Shown here: piece by piece, positions 10,723 through 20,751 of the stretch
Numbering within the stretch: the stretch's first letter is position 1
Layout of the letters: each line of letters starts with the position of its first letter
DNA from: Dryomyza anilis
Taxonomy: Eukaryota > Arthropoda > Insecta > Diptera > Dryomyzidae
NCBI GenBank assembly: GCA_951804985.1
Contig: OX638132.1
Coordinates: 11,079,529-11,143,528 of the forward strand
Direction of reading: 5' to 3'
DNA: 64,000 nucleotides
Notes under the pieces: generated by a model
Databases searched by the model: none
What the model saw: only the letters and a program-made list of their open reading frames with translations
What the model was told of the DNA's origin: nothing
Program-made: the position numbers and the translations under genes

Positions 10723-13700
10723 GACTATGGGGGCGATTATCACAAGGCAACGTGTCTGAGTGCTTCAACATGGCGAAGCCAGCGCAATCCTTGTAGGTGT
10801 CGTCTCAAGTCAACTCACTGGTCACCAGAATTGACAAATTGTCAAATGGTGACACCTCCACTTCGGTGGAAGTCCTCCTCGTGGAAGTCCCTGGAAACGG
10901 CGCTCTACACCACCCGGTGTAGAAGTCGGCTAAAGTGAGTGGCGAGCATCTCCCTCAGAGTGAGGGTTCGTGCGTTGGGTTTGGGTCCCACCACGGAAAA
11001 AACCTATGCGCCCAATGAAAACAAAAAAGAAGCCTCGGATAACGACCGATTACAACGATGACGACCCACGCAAACGTTTTAAGGACCATGATTTACGGAT
11101 ATGCACCTGGAATGTCCGGACCCTTTATAGGGAAGGTGCCTCTATCCAGCTGGCAGATGTCCTCGAAAAATATAAGGCTGACATCACCGCTATCCAGGAG
11201 ATGCGATGGACGGGACAGGGCTGTTCGAAACAAGCGTCCTGTGATATCTACTACAGCTGCCATGCGGAGAGACACGAATTTGGATGTGGATTTGTGGTCG
11301 GCAAGAGACTCCGCCACCTTGTCTCTAGGTTCACGCCCGTGGACGAAAGGCTGGCAACAATCCGCATCAAGGCTAAATATTTCCATATCAGCCTAATTTG
11401 TGCACACGCTCCGACGAACGAGAAAGATGACGAGACAAAAGAGCGCTTCTACGAGCGCCTAGACAACGCATACGAGCGCTGCCCCCGCCACGATATCAAA
11501 ATCGTGCTAGGCGATTTTAACGCCAAGGTGGGCAGAGAAGCCATCTATTGTCCCACAATCGGAAAATTTAGCCTCCATGCCAACACTTCCGATAACGGAA
11601 CGAGACTAATCGACTTCGCCGCAGCACGAAACATGGTAGTTAGTAGCACTAGATTCGAACATTTCGATATCCACAAGGCCACATGGTTGTCGCCCGATCA
11701 AAAAACTCGAAATCAAATTGATCACGTTGTGATTGACGGAAGGCACTCTTCAAGCGTGATGGACGTACGCACTATCCGAGGTGCCAATATGGACTCGGAT
11801 CATTACCTTGTAGCAGCCAAGGTCCGCACACGCTTAAGCGCTGCGAAGAACGTACGGAACCAAACGCAGAGAAAGCTAGACGTCGGAAAGCTGCAATCAC
11901 AACAGACAACGCAAGCCTTTTCCACTCGACTCTCACACCTGCTTAGACAAAGCACTCCTCCTCTCGATGATATAAGCGCGCAGTGGAATCATATCTCCTG
12001 CTCTATGCGTACGGCTGCCGAAGAGGTGCTTGGATTCCAACGCCCCCTGAGGAATCAGTGGTATGACCAAGAGTGTCGCGCGGCCACTGCAGAGAAAGAC
12101 GCTGCGTACAAATCCACCCTGCAGTCAGTAGCTACGCGAGCTGCGAAGGAGCGATACAAAGAGAAGAGGAGGGAAGAGAGACGTCTTTTCAGGCGAAAAA
12201 AAAGCGAGGCAGAAAGACGTGAGTGTGAGGAGATTGAGATGCATGGGGACAGGAATGAGGCTCGAAAATTCTTCGAGAAAATAAGACGCCTAGCCGGAGG
12301 TTCGAAATCCGGAGCCTCTTCCTGTAAAGATGAGAACGGAAATCTAGTGACAGATATCCAGAGCACACTGAAAATATGGAGGGATCACTTCTCTAAACTG
12401 CTGACCGGTGATGATGACCTCAATTCCACCGATAGAGAAGCAAACCCGGCAACCCCAGTACTTGATGACGACGTTGAGATTCCGCCACCCGACCATGACG
12501 AGGTCAGAACAGCCATTGCTCGGCTGAAAAACAACAAAGCCGCAGGTGCTGATGGCCTGCCTGCTGAATTGTTTAAGACCGGAGGCGAAGAGCTAATAGA
12601 GAGCATGCACGAGCTCGTAAGCAGAATATGGTCGGATGAAAGCATGCCAAGTGACTGGAACCTCAGTGTACTCTGCCCAATCCTTAAGAAAGGGGATCCC
12701 ACTATCTGCGCCAACTACCGTGGGATCAGCCTACTCAATATCGCATACAAGGTTCTATCGAGCGTATTATGTGAAAGACTGAAGCCCATCGTCAACAGAC
12801 TGATTGGACCTTATCAGTGCGGCTTCAGACCTGGAAAGTCCACCATAGACCAGATTTTCACATTGCGCCTAATCCAGGAAAAGACCCTAGAAAAACAGAT
12901 CGACACCTACCACCTATTAGTCGACTATAAAGCCGCCTTCGACACTCCGATAAGGGAACGATTATACGCCGCAATGTCTGAGTTCGGTATACCTGCGAAA
13001 CTTATAAGACTTTGCAGGATGACCCTGAGCAACACACGTTGCTCAGTGAGAATAGGAAAAGACCTCTCCGAGCCATTTCATACCGAACGAGGTTTCAGAC
13101 AGGGTGACTCCCTATCGTGCGACTTTTTTAACTTATTGATGGAGAAAATAGTTCGAGCTGCCGAACTCCGTCAAAGCGGCACTATCCTCAACAAAAGTGT
13201 CATGCTGCTCGCATATGCCGACGATATTGATATCATTGGCAGGAGCACACGAGCAGTCAGCGCAGCATTCTCCAGATTGGAGAAAGAGTCGCGTCGAATG
13301 GGTCTAGCGGTGAACGAGGACAAGACGAAGTTCCTTGTGTCAACAAGCAAAAAAGAGTCCGTGCGTCTTGGACAAAAAGCTGATTTTGACACCCACAAGT
13401 TCGACATTGTGAAGGACTTCGTCTATCTGGGATCCAGCGTAAACAGCAACAACGACGTCAGCCTGGAGATCAAACGGAGAATAACTCTTGCCAACAGGTG
13501 CTACTTTGGGCTCAGTAGGCAATTGAGAAGCAGAGCCCTCTCTCGCCGGACAAAAATAACGCTCTACAAGTCACTCATCATGCCCGTCCTACTTTATGGT
13601 GCAGAAACATGGACGCTGGCCACCACCGATGAGAGAGTACTGGGAGCGTTCGAGAGAAAGATTCTCCGTAAAATCTTTGGCCCTATCTGCTTTGCTAACG

Positions 13701-14041
13701 AGTATCGAATCAGGATGAACCACGAGCTATATGAGTTATTCGACGACATTGACATAGTCAAGCGCATCAAGATCCAGCGGCTTCGCTGGCTAGGTCATGT
13801 CGAACGAATGGATGAAAACACTCCAGCCAAGAAGGTGCTTGAATCGAAACTCGAAGGTGGACAGCGTAGAAGAGGGCGTCCAAATCTGCGTTGGAAAGAC
13901 CAAGTTGAGGACAACCTGGCAACGCTTGGTATTTCTAACTGGCGTCAGCGCGCGCAAAGCAGATCCGACTGGCGCGGCTTCATCTCAGCGGCCAAAACCG
14001 ACCCACGGTTGTAAGGGCCATTTAAGTAAGTAAGTAAGTAA
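10723..14041 (+). mobile_element. Full-length RTE-clade non-LTR retrotransposon
   Basis: The element is 3,319 bp and flanked by a perfect 14-bp target duplication. It has a short 5' leader of about 280 bp, one long ORF (apurinic endonuclease plus reverse transcriptase), an extremely short 3' UTR (GGGCCATTTAAG after the stop) and a tandem (TAAG)n tail. Small size, single main ORF, tiny 3' UTR and a microsatellite tail instead of poly-A are hallmarks of RTE elements. A 5'-truncated copy about 98.8% identical lies at 23105-24400. The intact ORF and TSD indicate recent and perhaps current activity. Confidence 0.93.
11006..14014 (+). CDS. RTE retrotransposon endonuclease/reverse transcriptase
   Basis: This is an uninterrupted frame of 1,002 residues from the ATG at 11006; the frame is open further upstream to 10970 without another ATG, so the start is uncertain. 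The N-terminal third is an exonuclease/endonuclease/phosphatase fold with the expected catalytic residues: N in CTWNVRTL (about 36), E in IQEMRW (about 65), DFNAKVG, and D-H in DSDHYLV (about 265-266). A charged linker follows, and then the reverse transcriptase with FRPGKSTIDQIF, motif A DYKAAFD (about 640), GFRQGDSLS and the catalytic YADD (about 737). The C-terminal part (GHVERMD, RRRGRPNLRWKDQVEDNL) is typical of RTE proteins, often mislabelled in insect databases as craniofacial development protein 2-like. It nicks the target and primes reverse transcription of its own RNA. I see no broken catalytic residue. Confidence 0.93.
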   Translation: MRPMKTKKKPRITTDYNDDDPRKRFKDHDLRICTWNVRTLYREGASIQLADVLEKYKADITAIQEMRWTGQGCSKQASCDIYYSCHAERHEFGCGFVVGKRLRHLVSRFTPVDERLATIRIKAKYFHISLICAHAPTNEKDDETKERFYERLDNAYERCPRHDIKIVLGDFNAKVGREAIYCPTIGKFSLHANTSDNGTRLIDFAAARNMVVSSTRFEHFDIHKATWLSPDQKTRNQIDHVVIDGRHSSSVMDVRTIRGANMDSDHYLVAAKVRTRLSAAKNVRNQTQRKLDVGKLQSQQTTQAFSTRLSHLLRQSTPPLDDISAQWNHISCSMRTAAEEVLGFQRPLRNQWYDQECRAATAEKDAAYKSTLQSVATRAAKERYKEKRREERRLFRRKKSEAERRECEEIEMHGDRNEARKFFEKIRRLAGGSKSGASSCKDENGNLVTDIQSTLKIWRDHFSKLLTGDDDLNSTDREANPATPVLDDDVEIPPPDHDEVRTAIARLKNNKAAGADGLPAELFKTGGEELIESMHELVSRIWSDESMPSDWNLSVLCPILKKGDPTICANYRGISLLNIAYKVLSSVLCERLKPIVNRLIGPYQCGFRPGKSTIDQIFTLRLIQEKTLEKQIDTYHLLVDYKAAFDTPIRERLYAAMSEFGIPAKLIRLCRMTLSNTRCSVRIGKDLSEPFHTERGFRQGDSLSCDFFNLLMEKIVRAAELRQSGTILNKSVMLLAYADDIDIIGRSTRAVSAAFSRLEKESRRMGLAVNEDKTKFLVSTSKKESVRLGQKADFDTHKFDIVKDFVYLGSSVNSNNDVSLEIKRRITLANRCYFGLSRQLRSRALSRRTKITLYKSLIMPVLLYGAETWTLATTDERVLGAFERKILRKIFGPICFANEYRIRMNHELYELFDDIDIVKRIKIQRLRWLGHVERMDENTPAKKVLESKLEGGQRRRGRPNLRWKDQVEDNLATLGISNWRQRAQSRSDWRGFISAAKTDPRL

Positions 14042-14055
14042 GTTTATGTGTGGGG
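14042..14055 (+). repeat. Right target-site duplication of the RTE LINE
   Basis: GTTTATGTGTGGGG is an exact copy of 10709-10722 and directly follows the (TAAG)n tail. Confidence 0.9.
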
Positions 14056-14069
14056 AAGAAAAGGTATAC

Positions 14070-14663
14070 GGGCCATTCCACACCAAATCGACCAGCGGTT
14101 GGAACTCACCTTCATCGATTTCAATGAAATTTTGGCAACTGATAAAGGGTATCGAGACATGCACTAAATAATTGATAAAATTTAGAAAATAATTTTTTAA
14201 AATAGGATGCCATCAAAATACCATCTTGAAATTTTGCATGAGCATTAACAATAAATTGACAAAAATTTGGGATTTTTTTCAGAATTTTAAAAAGGGTCCT
14301 TTTTAAGGACCACAATTTTGAAGTGCAAGGATAATCACCACGGGCCACATGTTACCGTTTGGAAATTACAACTTAATTTTTCTAAAAGCTTGTTCTATTA
14401 GCTTTAAAACGAGCCATTAACGGAGTTTCTAGCATTTCTAGTTCAAGAGATATTTAAATATGAACAACAGTACAAAAGTGATTTTTGGCACTTTTTTCCA
14501 ACTTTGAGCCACTGTATCTCTGGAAGTAGTGGTCGGAAAAAATAAAAAAAAAATGTTTAGTGCATGTCTCGATACCCTTTATCAGTTGCCAAAAGTTCAT
14601 TAAGATCGAAAAGGTGATATCTCAAATTTGACTTTTTTTGGTCGATTTGGTGTGGAATGGCCC
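14070..14663. mobile_element. 594-bp TIR element (GGGCCATTCC termini)
   Basis: The termini are exact inverse copies for about 24 bp, beginning GGGCCATTCCACACCAAATC. Similarity continues inward (ATCGAGACATGCACTAAA against its inverse). ATAC flanks both sides (14066-14069 and 14664-14667), which looks like a 4-bp target duplication. There is no transposase, so it is a non-autonomous element. It begins only 14 bp after the RTE target duplication. The superfamily is not assigned. Confidence 0.8.
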
Positions 14664-15917
14664 ATACACATTTTTTTTAAATCGGTAACTTCTGACAGAC
14701 AGTTTCACAAATTGATTGACGTGTTTATTGACATAAACATCACACAATTCATATTGCAGTTTCGTTTTAATTTCATATTTTTGCTGTTTGTCATTTTCGT
14801 TTTGTGTTATCATTTTTATTTATTGAATTTATTTTATTCAATTGAGTGAGCACACCATAGTACTTATTCTGTAGTGTTCACTTCAGTATTGACTATTCAA
14901 TATCGAAGTACTTTTAATTTTTTTTTTTTTTTGTAATACCACATGAATCCTTGACGCATTCTGCATAACTATAATAAGCCTCAGTGCTATATTGCGTAGT
15001 AAATTCATTAAATGAATATTCACAAAAAAAAATTAAAACAACAAATTAAAAAAAACAAAAAAAACATTTCAAAGATAGATTCTTTCAAAGTAGTGTGAGT
15101 ATTGATTTCATTTAGATAAGAGAGTATTTTTAAATTTTATATTTTAAATTTATGAAAACATTTTCATCTCAAGGAAATTTTTAAATTCCGCTAAGAGATA
15201 AACGAAAAGTGTTAATTCTATAAACATAGAAAATATAAGCTTTCATTAGATTTTATTTGATTTTTTTATTATTACCTACTATCCTTTTATGCAGTTAATT
15301 AGTTATCTGGGATTAACACACATCAACCAGAGGGCAATAACATTATAATGTTGGAACTGTTTTTGTCTGTATAACTCATATATGATATGGTATTGGACTT
15401 CCCTCGATGACTACATTTTCTTTATAGTTGTCAAATAGGCCGTCGGCCTTGTCATAGCTGCTTAGTTTTTGAATAATACACACATAATAAGGAAACCAAA
15501 ATAGACAAACATCAGCATCTGTTGGACACAAAAGAAAATGTAGTCGACAAGTATTAAAGTCGACATGTCTCATTGCGCCAAATATACTTTTGATGTTTTC
15601 CCATTTATTTCTGTGGTCCTTATTTTATTTAGTTTGCTTTTGATTTGCTATCGCATTTTTTTTGTGCATTTTCTTTAGGTCAATGTTAAATATGCTTCGT
15701 ATTAAATAGAGTTAAGTCAAGGCTAAAACATTTATTTACAGAACAACCCTTAGTGGTATCTGTTATATATAATCTCAAATTCGATGCGGCGGATTTTATT
15801 TATTGTATTAAATTGAACACTACATAGCATGGGTAAAAATTGTTGATTGGTAAACCACGACATATACCTTAAGCGAAATATACCCAAATCAGAAAACCTT
15901 TATTAGTACAAATTAAG
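14664..15917. other. AT-rich intergenic DNA, no gene seen
   Basis: Contains homopolymer runs and low-complexity frames only. A GC-richer patch at about 15370-15560 gives a minus-strand frame (15376-15573) without recognisable features. Confidence 0.5.
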
Positions 15918-16118
15918 AAAAAAATACTATTAAAATTTGTCATATTTATTGTTTTAATAGTTTTAATAGTTATTGGTTTAAAAAGTATTATACACAAAAA
16001 ATAAACATAAAAACAATTTTATAGTATTTTGTAGTATTTAATGGTATTTACCTACAAAAACAATAATTTATCCTATTGACTAAACTATTGATTTTATAGT
16101 ATTTTTTCTGAGTCTATT
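15918..16118. mobile_element. Diverged relative of MITE family A
   Basis: Shares with family A the words TAGTATTTAATGGTATTT and CAATAATTTATCCTATTGAC and a terminal TTTTTTCTGAGTC, but in a rearranged and diverged form. It sits next to a closer family A copy in the opposite orientation. Confidence 0.5.
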
Positions 16119-16157
16119 TGTTCAATAGAAAAACGTCAAATATTATATTTGTTTAGT

Positions 16158-16362
16158 CACCCAGAAAAAAATACTATATAAATAATAGTTTTTTACTATT
16201 AAAAATAGTCAATTGGATAAATTATTATTTTAATCGGAAAATACCATTAAATACTAGAAAATACCATGACATTACCATTGAGTTTATATGAAAAGATTTA
16301 TTTTTTGTATACTATTAAATCAATAATTGTCCTATTGACCAATTTTAATGGGATTTGAGGGA
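16158..16362. mobile_element. MITE family A, copy lacking one terminus
   Basis: Starts CACCCAGAAAAAAATACTAT and matches the element at 806-1029 in reverse orientation, but stops at GGGATTTGAGGGAA, about 15 bp before the expected second terminus. Confidence 0.7.
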
Positions 16363-16440
16363 ACTACGAACTGGAACTTCCTGTAGTCCAGGTTAAAATC
16401 TAGACTAGAGAAACATCATAAATTAGAACAAATTTTTATA

Positions 16441-16530
16441 AATGGCGCTACCTCTCGGCAGACAATGGCAAATATCTGAGAGTAAATATTCCCCTGAAAA
16501 ATCCTCTGCCTCGTCAGTAAAGTACGTACT
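16441..16530 (+). mobile_element. SINE-body fragment
   Basis: GGCGCTACCTCTCGGCAGAC followed by AATGGCAAATATCTGAGAGT parallels the SINE body block CGCTACCTCTCGGCAGTAAA TGGCAAACCTACGAGAGT seen in the other copies. The tRNA head and the tail are absent. Confidence 0.5.
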
Positions 16531-17498
16531 AAGAAAAATGTGTAGCCAGGCAACATATTGATGTTTTCTATTATAAATTTCACATATAATAGTTGCCAAC
16601 ACATCCTTTTTCATTCTCAATCAATCAATTTCAAAGAATTTCCAGACAGATTTTGAGATTAACTTCTTTACACCTGCATATTTGATGCACATCAACTGAC
16701 ACGTTCATCAAATAAAATAAAATAAAATAAAACAAAACAAAAATAAATTTTGCTATTTCCTACCCAATCTCTAAAGTTCCATTCAACAGGCAAGTTTTTT
16801 TAGTAAATAAATTGAAGCACACACATTCAGGCAGACCTGTGTTGGCAGATTTACCAGATTTATAGCACCTGTTGCCATTTTCGGTGACACGTATACACAA
16901 AAAAAAAAAACAAAAAATAAAACGTAAAACGTGAAACATAGCTTTTTTATCAATGGGGGTTTTTCATTTCAAGTGTACCCAAAAAAAATAATTATTTCTC
17001 CAAATTTCTTCAAAGTTTGCTGAAGTGTAGTCACATAAGATGCTGTCTTGTGTCCTGTGGTTTTTGGTCCATTATTTTCAGAGGGACAGGACATGCAATT
17101 TTAGTGTTTTGTGCGGATAGTACAAAAATAGTAAAAAAATGCATCAATATGATGAATTTATTCATAAATATTATGTATTTTTTAAGAATCATCATATTGA
17201 TACCACCGTTCATTATGTGACATATTGATGAAAGCATTTATTATATATAAGAACGTATTCATACTATTGAAGAACGACATGTACAATGAATTTGAATCGT
17301 CATATTGATGAATAAATATATATTTTTTAATTTTTCAAATTTTTAAATTTTAGAAGGATTTAAACATTTTTTGGAAAAAAAAATTTAAGTTGAATTTTGG
17401 AAAAAAATTTAATAAAAAAATCAAAATTTTTTTTTATTGATTTTTTTTAATCGTGTTTTCGAAAAAAAGCAATTATATTTATATTTATATACCCTTAT
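16531..17498. other. AT-rich intergenic DNA
   Basis: No gene recognised. CATATTGATGAA-like words recur between 17140 and 17310 (for example 17221 and 17299), which may reflect an old short-period repeat. An (AAAAT)n/(AAAAC)n run lies near 16710-16745. Confidence 0.5.
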
Positions 17499-17945
17499 AT
17501 ACCCTACACATATGTGTGGTTACCATTTAAAGTGATATATAGGTCACCAGGGTATACGAATCCTGAAAATAACTACAAACATTCAATCGCTGAAGAATTT
17601 CCATTCATTTGATACCCATATTTACAAATCGGTAGGTGTACCGAATTTCGATTTTTTTTTTTGTGAACCACAAGTCTTTTCGCCGGAAAACATTATTATC
17701 ACGTACTTGAGCATGATGTCAATATATATTTGACCAAAAAAGTTTACCTAAGCACGTATACATAAAAATTGATCTTTATATGTACATTTTATATGAGGTA
17801 TTTGAACATAAGTGGTCGGATCATAGGTCACAATGAACCGATCTCGCACATACAGCGTAGGTATATTAGTAATCAAAGTTATAAGTTTCATTTATCTAGC
17901 TCTTCAATTTTAAAGTAGTAGGGATTTCAACAGACAGACAGACGG

Positions 17946-17983
<38 letters not shown>

Positions 17984-18159
17984 GGACAGACGGACAGACA
18001 GACGGACAGACAGACGGACAGACGGACATCGCTAAATCGACTCAGGAGGTCATGTTGATCAAGAATATATATACTTTTCCATACCGGAGATGCTTCCTTC
18101 TGGGTGTTACAAACGGCGTACCAAACTGAATATACCCTTTCACTCTTAGTGTAGGGTAT
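17499..18159 (-). mobile_element. Helentron-like element (mini-me/DINE), copy b, 3'-truncated
   Basis: On the minus strand it runs from ATACCCTACACTAAGAGTG (ending at 18159) through the core and a long (GTCY)n microsatellite (about 17930-18030) to CACATATGTGTAGGGTAT. The stem-loop and CCCAACTGGTT tail of other copies are missing; instead the sequence goes into TATA-rich DNA with a second ATACCCTTATAT. It belongs to the same subtype as copy c (no AAAAATTGG insert; TACTACTTTTAAA instead of AAGACTTTTAAA). Confidence 0.85.
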
Positions 18160-18240
18160 AAAAATAATCAAAGTTCGAGATTGTTTAAAAAAATTATTTT
18201 GTTATCGATATCTTTTTGATAATTAATAACCACCCAGATA

Positions 18241-18441
18241 GCAGCGGTAGCTCAGTGGTTAGTGCGTTGGACTGCGAGCCGAAAGGTCCCCGGTTCAAGC
18301 CGGGGCTAACAACATATTTTCATAAAAACATTGTTCTATACCGCGCTACCTCTCGGTAAATGTAACCTACGAGAGTAAACAGTAAATGACAAACCTACGA
18401 GAGTAAAACATTGCCTATGAAAAAGCTCTCACCCGCCGTTT
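18241..18441 (+). mobile_element. tRNA-derived SINE, 3'-truncated copy
   Basis: Has a complete head with A box TAGCTCAGTGG and B box GGTTCAAGCC, although the usual GGACTGGGGC segment after the B box is shortened to GGGGC. The body carries a small internal duplication of the CCTACGAGAGTAAA block, and similarity ends at CACCCGCCGTTT. Confidence 0.85.
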
Positions 18442-19189
18442 CGATATGAAATTTCTTTTGTGTTGTTTTCTTTTTAGATTTCATAAAATATATGTATGTT
18501 CGTATACTTTGTCAAATTTGGTCAAAATATTTAATATTATGTTTGAAATTATCTTTACTGATTACAGATTGCAACACAAAATAACATCTTCTAATCTGAT
18601 AACGATTTTACGATAAAATGGGATCGCTGATCTTGAATCTGAAGTACGGTTTGCTCTATCAGAATTTGGGGTCAAATATGAACAATTAGGTTGTTTAAAG
18701 ACAGTACACAAAATATTTTAATTTCAAAAGATGCAACTCTGGTTTCTTCAGCAATGTTGTTTATCATGAACAGGTGCATTTTTTTAATTTAACACCATTT
18801 TCCCAACGCTTATCCATAACCCTCATTTTAACCCTACTAATTACAAATTTTGACACTCTCTCTTCGGGTTCCTGAAATAACAAAATTGCCTCAGATCCAC
18901 CCTTAAACAGAGTAATAAAAAAACAATAGTTTTTGTATTTTTGTTTATTACGTTTATTACATTTTTCATAATCTGAAGTAGAATTTATATATTCTTATGG
19001 ATTTTGTCATTCTACGAACAATGGTTTTATTTCGTGGACGTTCTGAAAAAAAAGTTTTATTTTCTTATGGATTTTGTCTGTTTTATATACAATTTATCCT
19101 TTTATAGTTCTGTAAAATTTAGTTGCTTTGCTATGGGGCTTTATGTTTGGCCTTGTCTGATGAAAATTCTCAGCACATGAGTGTAAAAG
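18442..19189. other. AT-rich intergenic DNA
   Basis: No gene seen. A direct repeat of TTCTTATGGATTTTGTC occurs near 18992 and 19062. Confidence 0.5.
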
Positions 19190-19470
19190 AGATGGTAATA
19201 TCATACAACAAATACGAATCCTCAAGTTTATAGAAACTTCTAGAATCTGATGCTGCAGTATATAAGGGCGTCGACACTGAGTTCTGCACCTCCTTCAGTT
19301 GTGAATTGAGAGTGGAGTGGACTAGAGGACATGGTGTTCTCGTGAGCGGAATGTATCAAGTTAAATTGTGCAACAATTTGCAAAAATTTCGTGTCAATAA
19401 AATTAAATAAACAAAGCTAATTACAATTATCAAAATCAAACATACGTGTGCTGCTTTTTTACATCATCCA
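19190..19470 (+). promoter_or_regulatory. LTR-like promoter/polyadenylation unit, possible solo LTR
   Basis: A GC-richer block carries, in order, a perfect three-unit heat-shock element GAAACTTCTAGAA (19233-19245), a TATA box TATATAAGG (19259-19267) and, about 140 bp downstream, two AATAAA signals (19396-19401 and 19406-19411). A promoter and polyadenylation signal this close together with no ORF between them is the layout of a retrotransposon LTR (U3-R-U5). I cannot define TG...CA ends or a target duplication. The alternative is a small heat-shock-type promoter of a lost gene. Confidence 0.4.
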
Positions 19471-20062
19471 GAGATACCAACTTGAAAAACGAACTTTTTA
19501 TGAAATTAAATATCGTAACTATATATTTATTTTTTTTTTTTTCGAATTTGTCAACATTATGATGATTTATTTGTTCTTTTAAATTAGCTTATGACATAAA
19601 TGTACGATTAGAGCTATGTCCAGCCAGAATGGAAATGGAATAATAGATGTGACGTAGAAATATGTGATAATCACGTTTTTTTTCAAAGTTCTTTAGTGTT
19701 CTATTTTTGTTGGTGTTTGGAGCACATTCACGAGTCATATCTTAAATTATTTGTTTTTACCTCCTTTATTCAATAAGTGATATAAATTGCGTATTCATGA
19801 TAAGCCGCGTCTCACATGTTGAAAATAAAGCGAAATTTTCGTTTTCATACCAAAAGTGGTATCAAAGCTCCACATACATATATCCAAATTTCGTTTAGGA
19901 TACGACACAATTGTGCGACTTATATTTTTGTTTGTTCACAGGTATTACCTAGCAATTGTTTTAATATTGTAGCGATATCTTGCAAGCCGCACCAATAGAG
20001 ATGATTAGAACGACTCAAAACCTGCGCGTATCATCCATTTATTTTTAATTTTTCTTACTTTG
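19471..20062. other. AT-rich intergenic DNA
   Basis: No feature that I can support. Confidence 0.5.
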
Positions 20063-20751
20063 CACAGAAAAAAATAATCGTTGTTAATATAGAAACATTC
20101 ATTAATCATTCATTAATCAATCCAGCAATGAAATTCACTAATTTAATGAAAAATTTGCCTTTCTTCGTTATAAAGCAATTGCTTTCGCTAATATGATTAA
20201 TTGTACGTCAATGCAGCAAATAATTTAGTCGGCGCAGTTTCAGCAAATAAAAGGTTTTTCAACAGGGACGCTACAAAAGTAGAGCGACAGGGACAGCAAA
20301 CGACGCCATATTTCTTGCCGCTCTTTTGACATTTCTCTTCAGTAAGGTTTGCCATTTCTTGATGGAAAGATATACGAGCCAACAACGAGTCGAAATATTA
20401 AAATATACTACCGAAATTCGAATTCGTATATCTTTTCATCATGAAATGGCAAACCTTACTGAAGAGAAATGTCAAAAGAGCGGCAAGAAATATGGCGTCG
20501 TTTGCTGTCCCTGTCGCTCTACTTTTGTAGCGTCTCTGTTGAAAAACCCTTAGAAAAACTTTTGTAGCGCTCTTATTGAAAAACCCTTTATAATTGCTGA
20601 AACTGCGCCGACTAATTAATTTGCTGCATTGACGTAGAAATATTCATATTAGCAAACAAAATTGCTGAATTAACTGAATTTCATTGCTGGATTGATTAAT
20701 GAATGCAATTAATATCGATTGCTATATTTACGTCTATTTTTTTTTTCTGTG
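20063..20751. mobile_element. Foldback MITE family B with a nested family C element
   Basis: The outer arms begin CACAGAAAAAAATAATCG and end with the inverse; each arm is about 170-180 bp and includes TTAATGAATGCAATTAAT-type and CTAATTTAATGAAAA words. Uninterrupted copies at 30966-31342 and a half copy at 33184-33342 define the family. The centre of this copy is replaced by a second palindromic element at 20251-20589. Confidence 0.8.
20251..20589. mobile_element. Foldback MITE family C nested in family B
   Basis: A palindromic element starting AAGGTTTTTCAACAGGGACG and ending CTTATTGAAAAACCCTTT. It is flanked by ATAA on both sides (20247-20250 and 20590-20593), and the family B copy at 30966-31342 has a single ATAA at this place, so the insertion site and duplication are directly visible. 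Both arms encode, reading outward from the centre, a similar short peptide containing KCQKSGKKYGVVCCPC. A related element lies at 40333-40573. Confidence 0.8.

Noticed and set aside
10705..10938. RTE ORF1 protein
   Set aside because: The frame begins upstream of the element boundary at 10723 and has no recognisable domain.
11093..13522. Minus-strand proteins opposite the RTE ORF
   Set aside because: Shadow frames of the reverse transcriptase gene.
11006..14014. Host gene (craniofacial development protein 2-like)
   Set aside because: Endonuclease plus reverse transcriptase with target duplication and a second copy: it is a retrotransposon protein.
17896..18171. Proteins with VCLSVCLSV repeats (also 4056-4301, 4143-4472, 21303-21620, 44478-44783)
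   Set aside because: They are translations of the (GTCY)n microsatellite in Helentron-like elements.
18241..18315. tRNA gene (clean-looking A and B boxes)
   Set aside because: The acceptor stem does not close, the T-arm is out of register, and the same head is followed by a shared non-tRNA body in several copies; it is a SINE.
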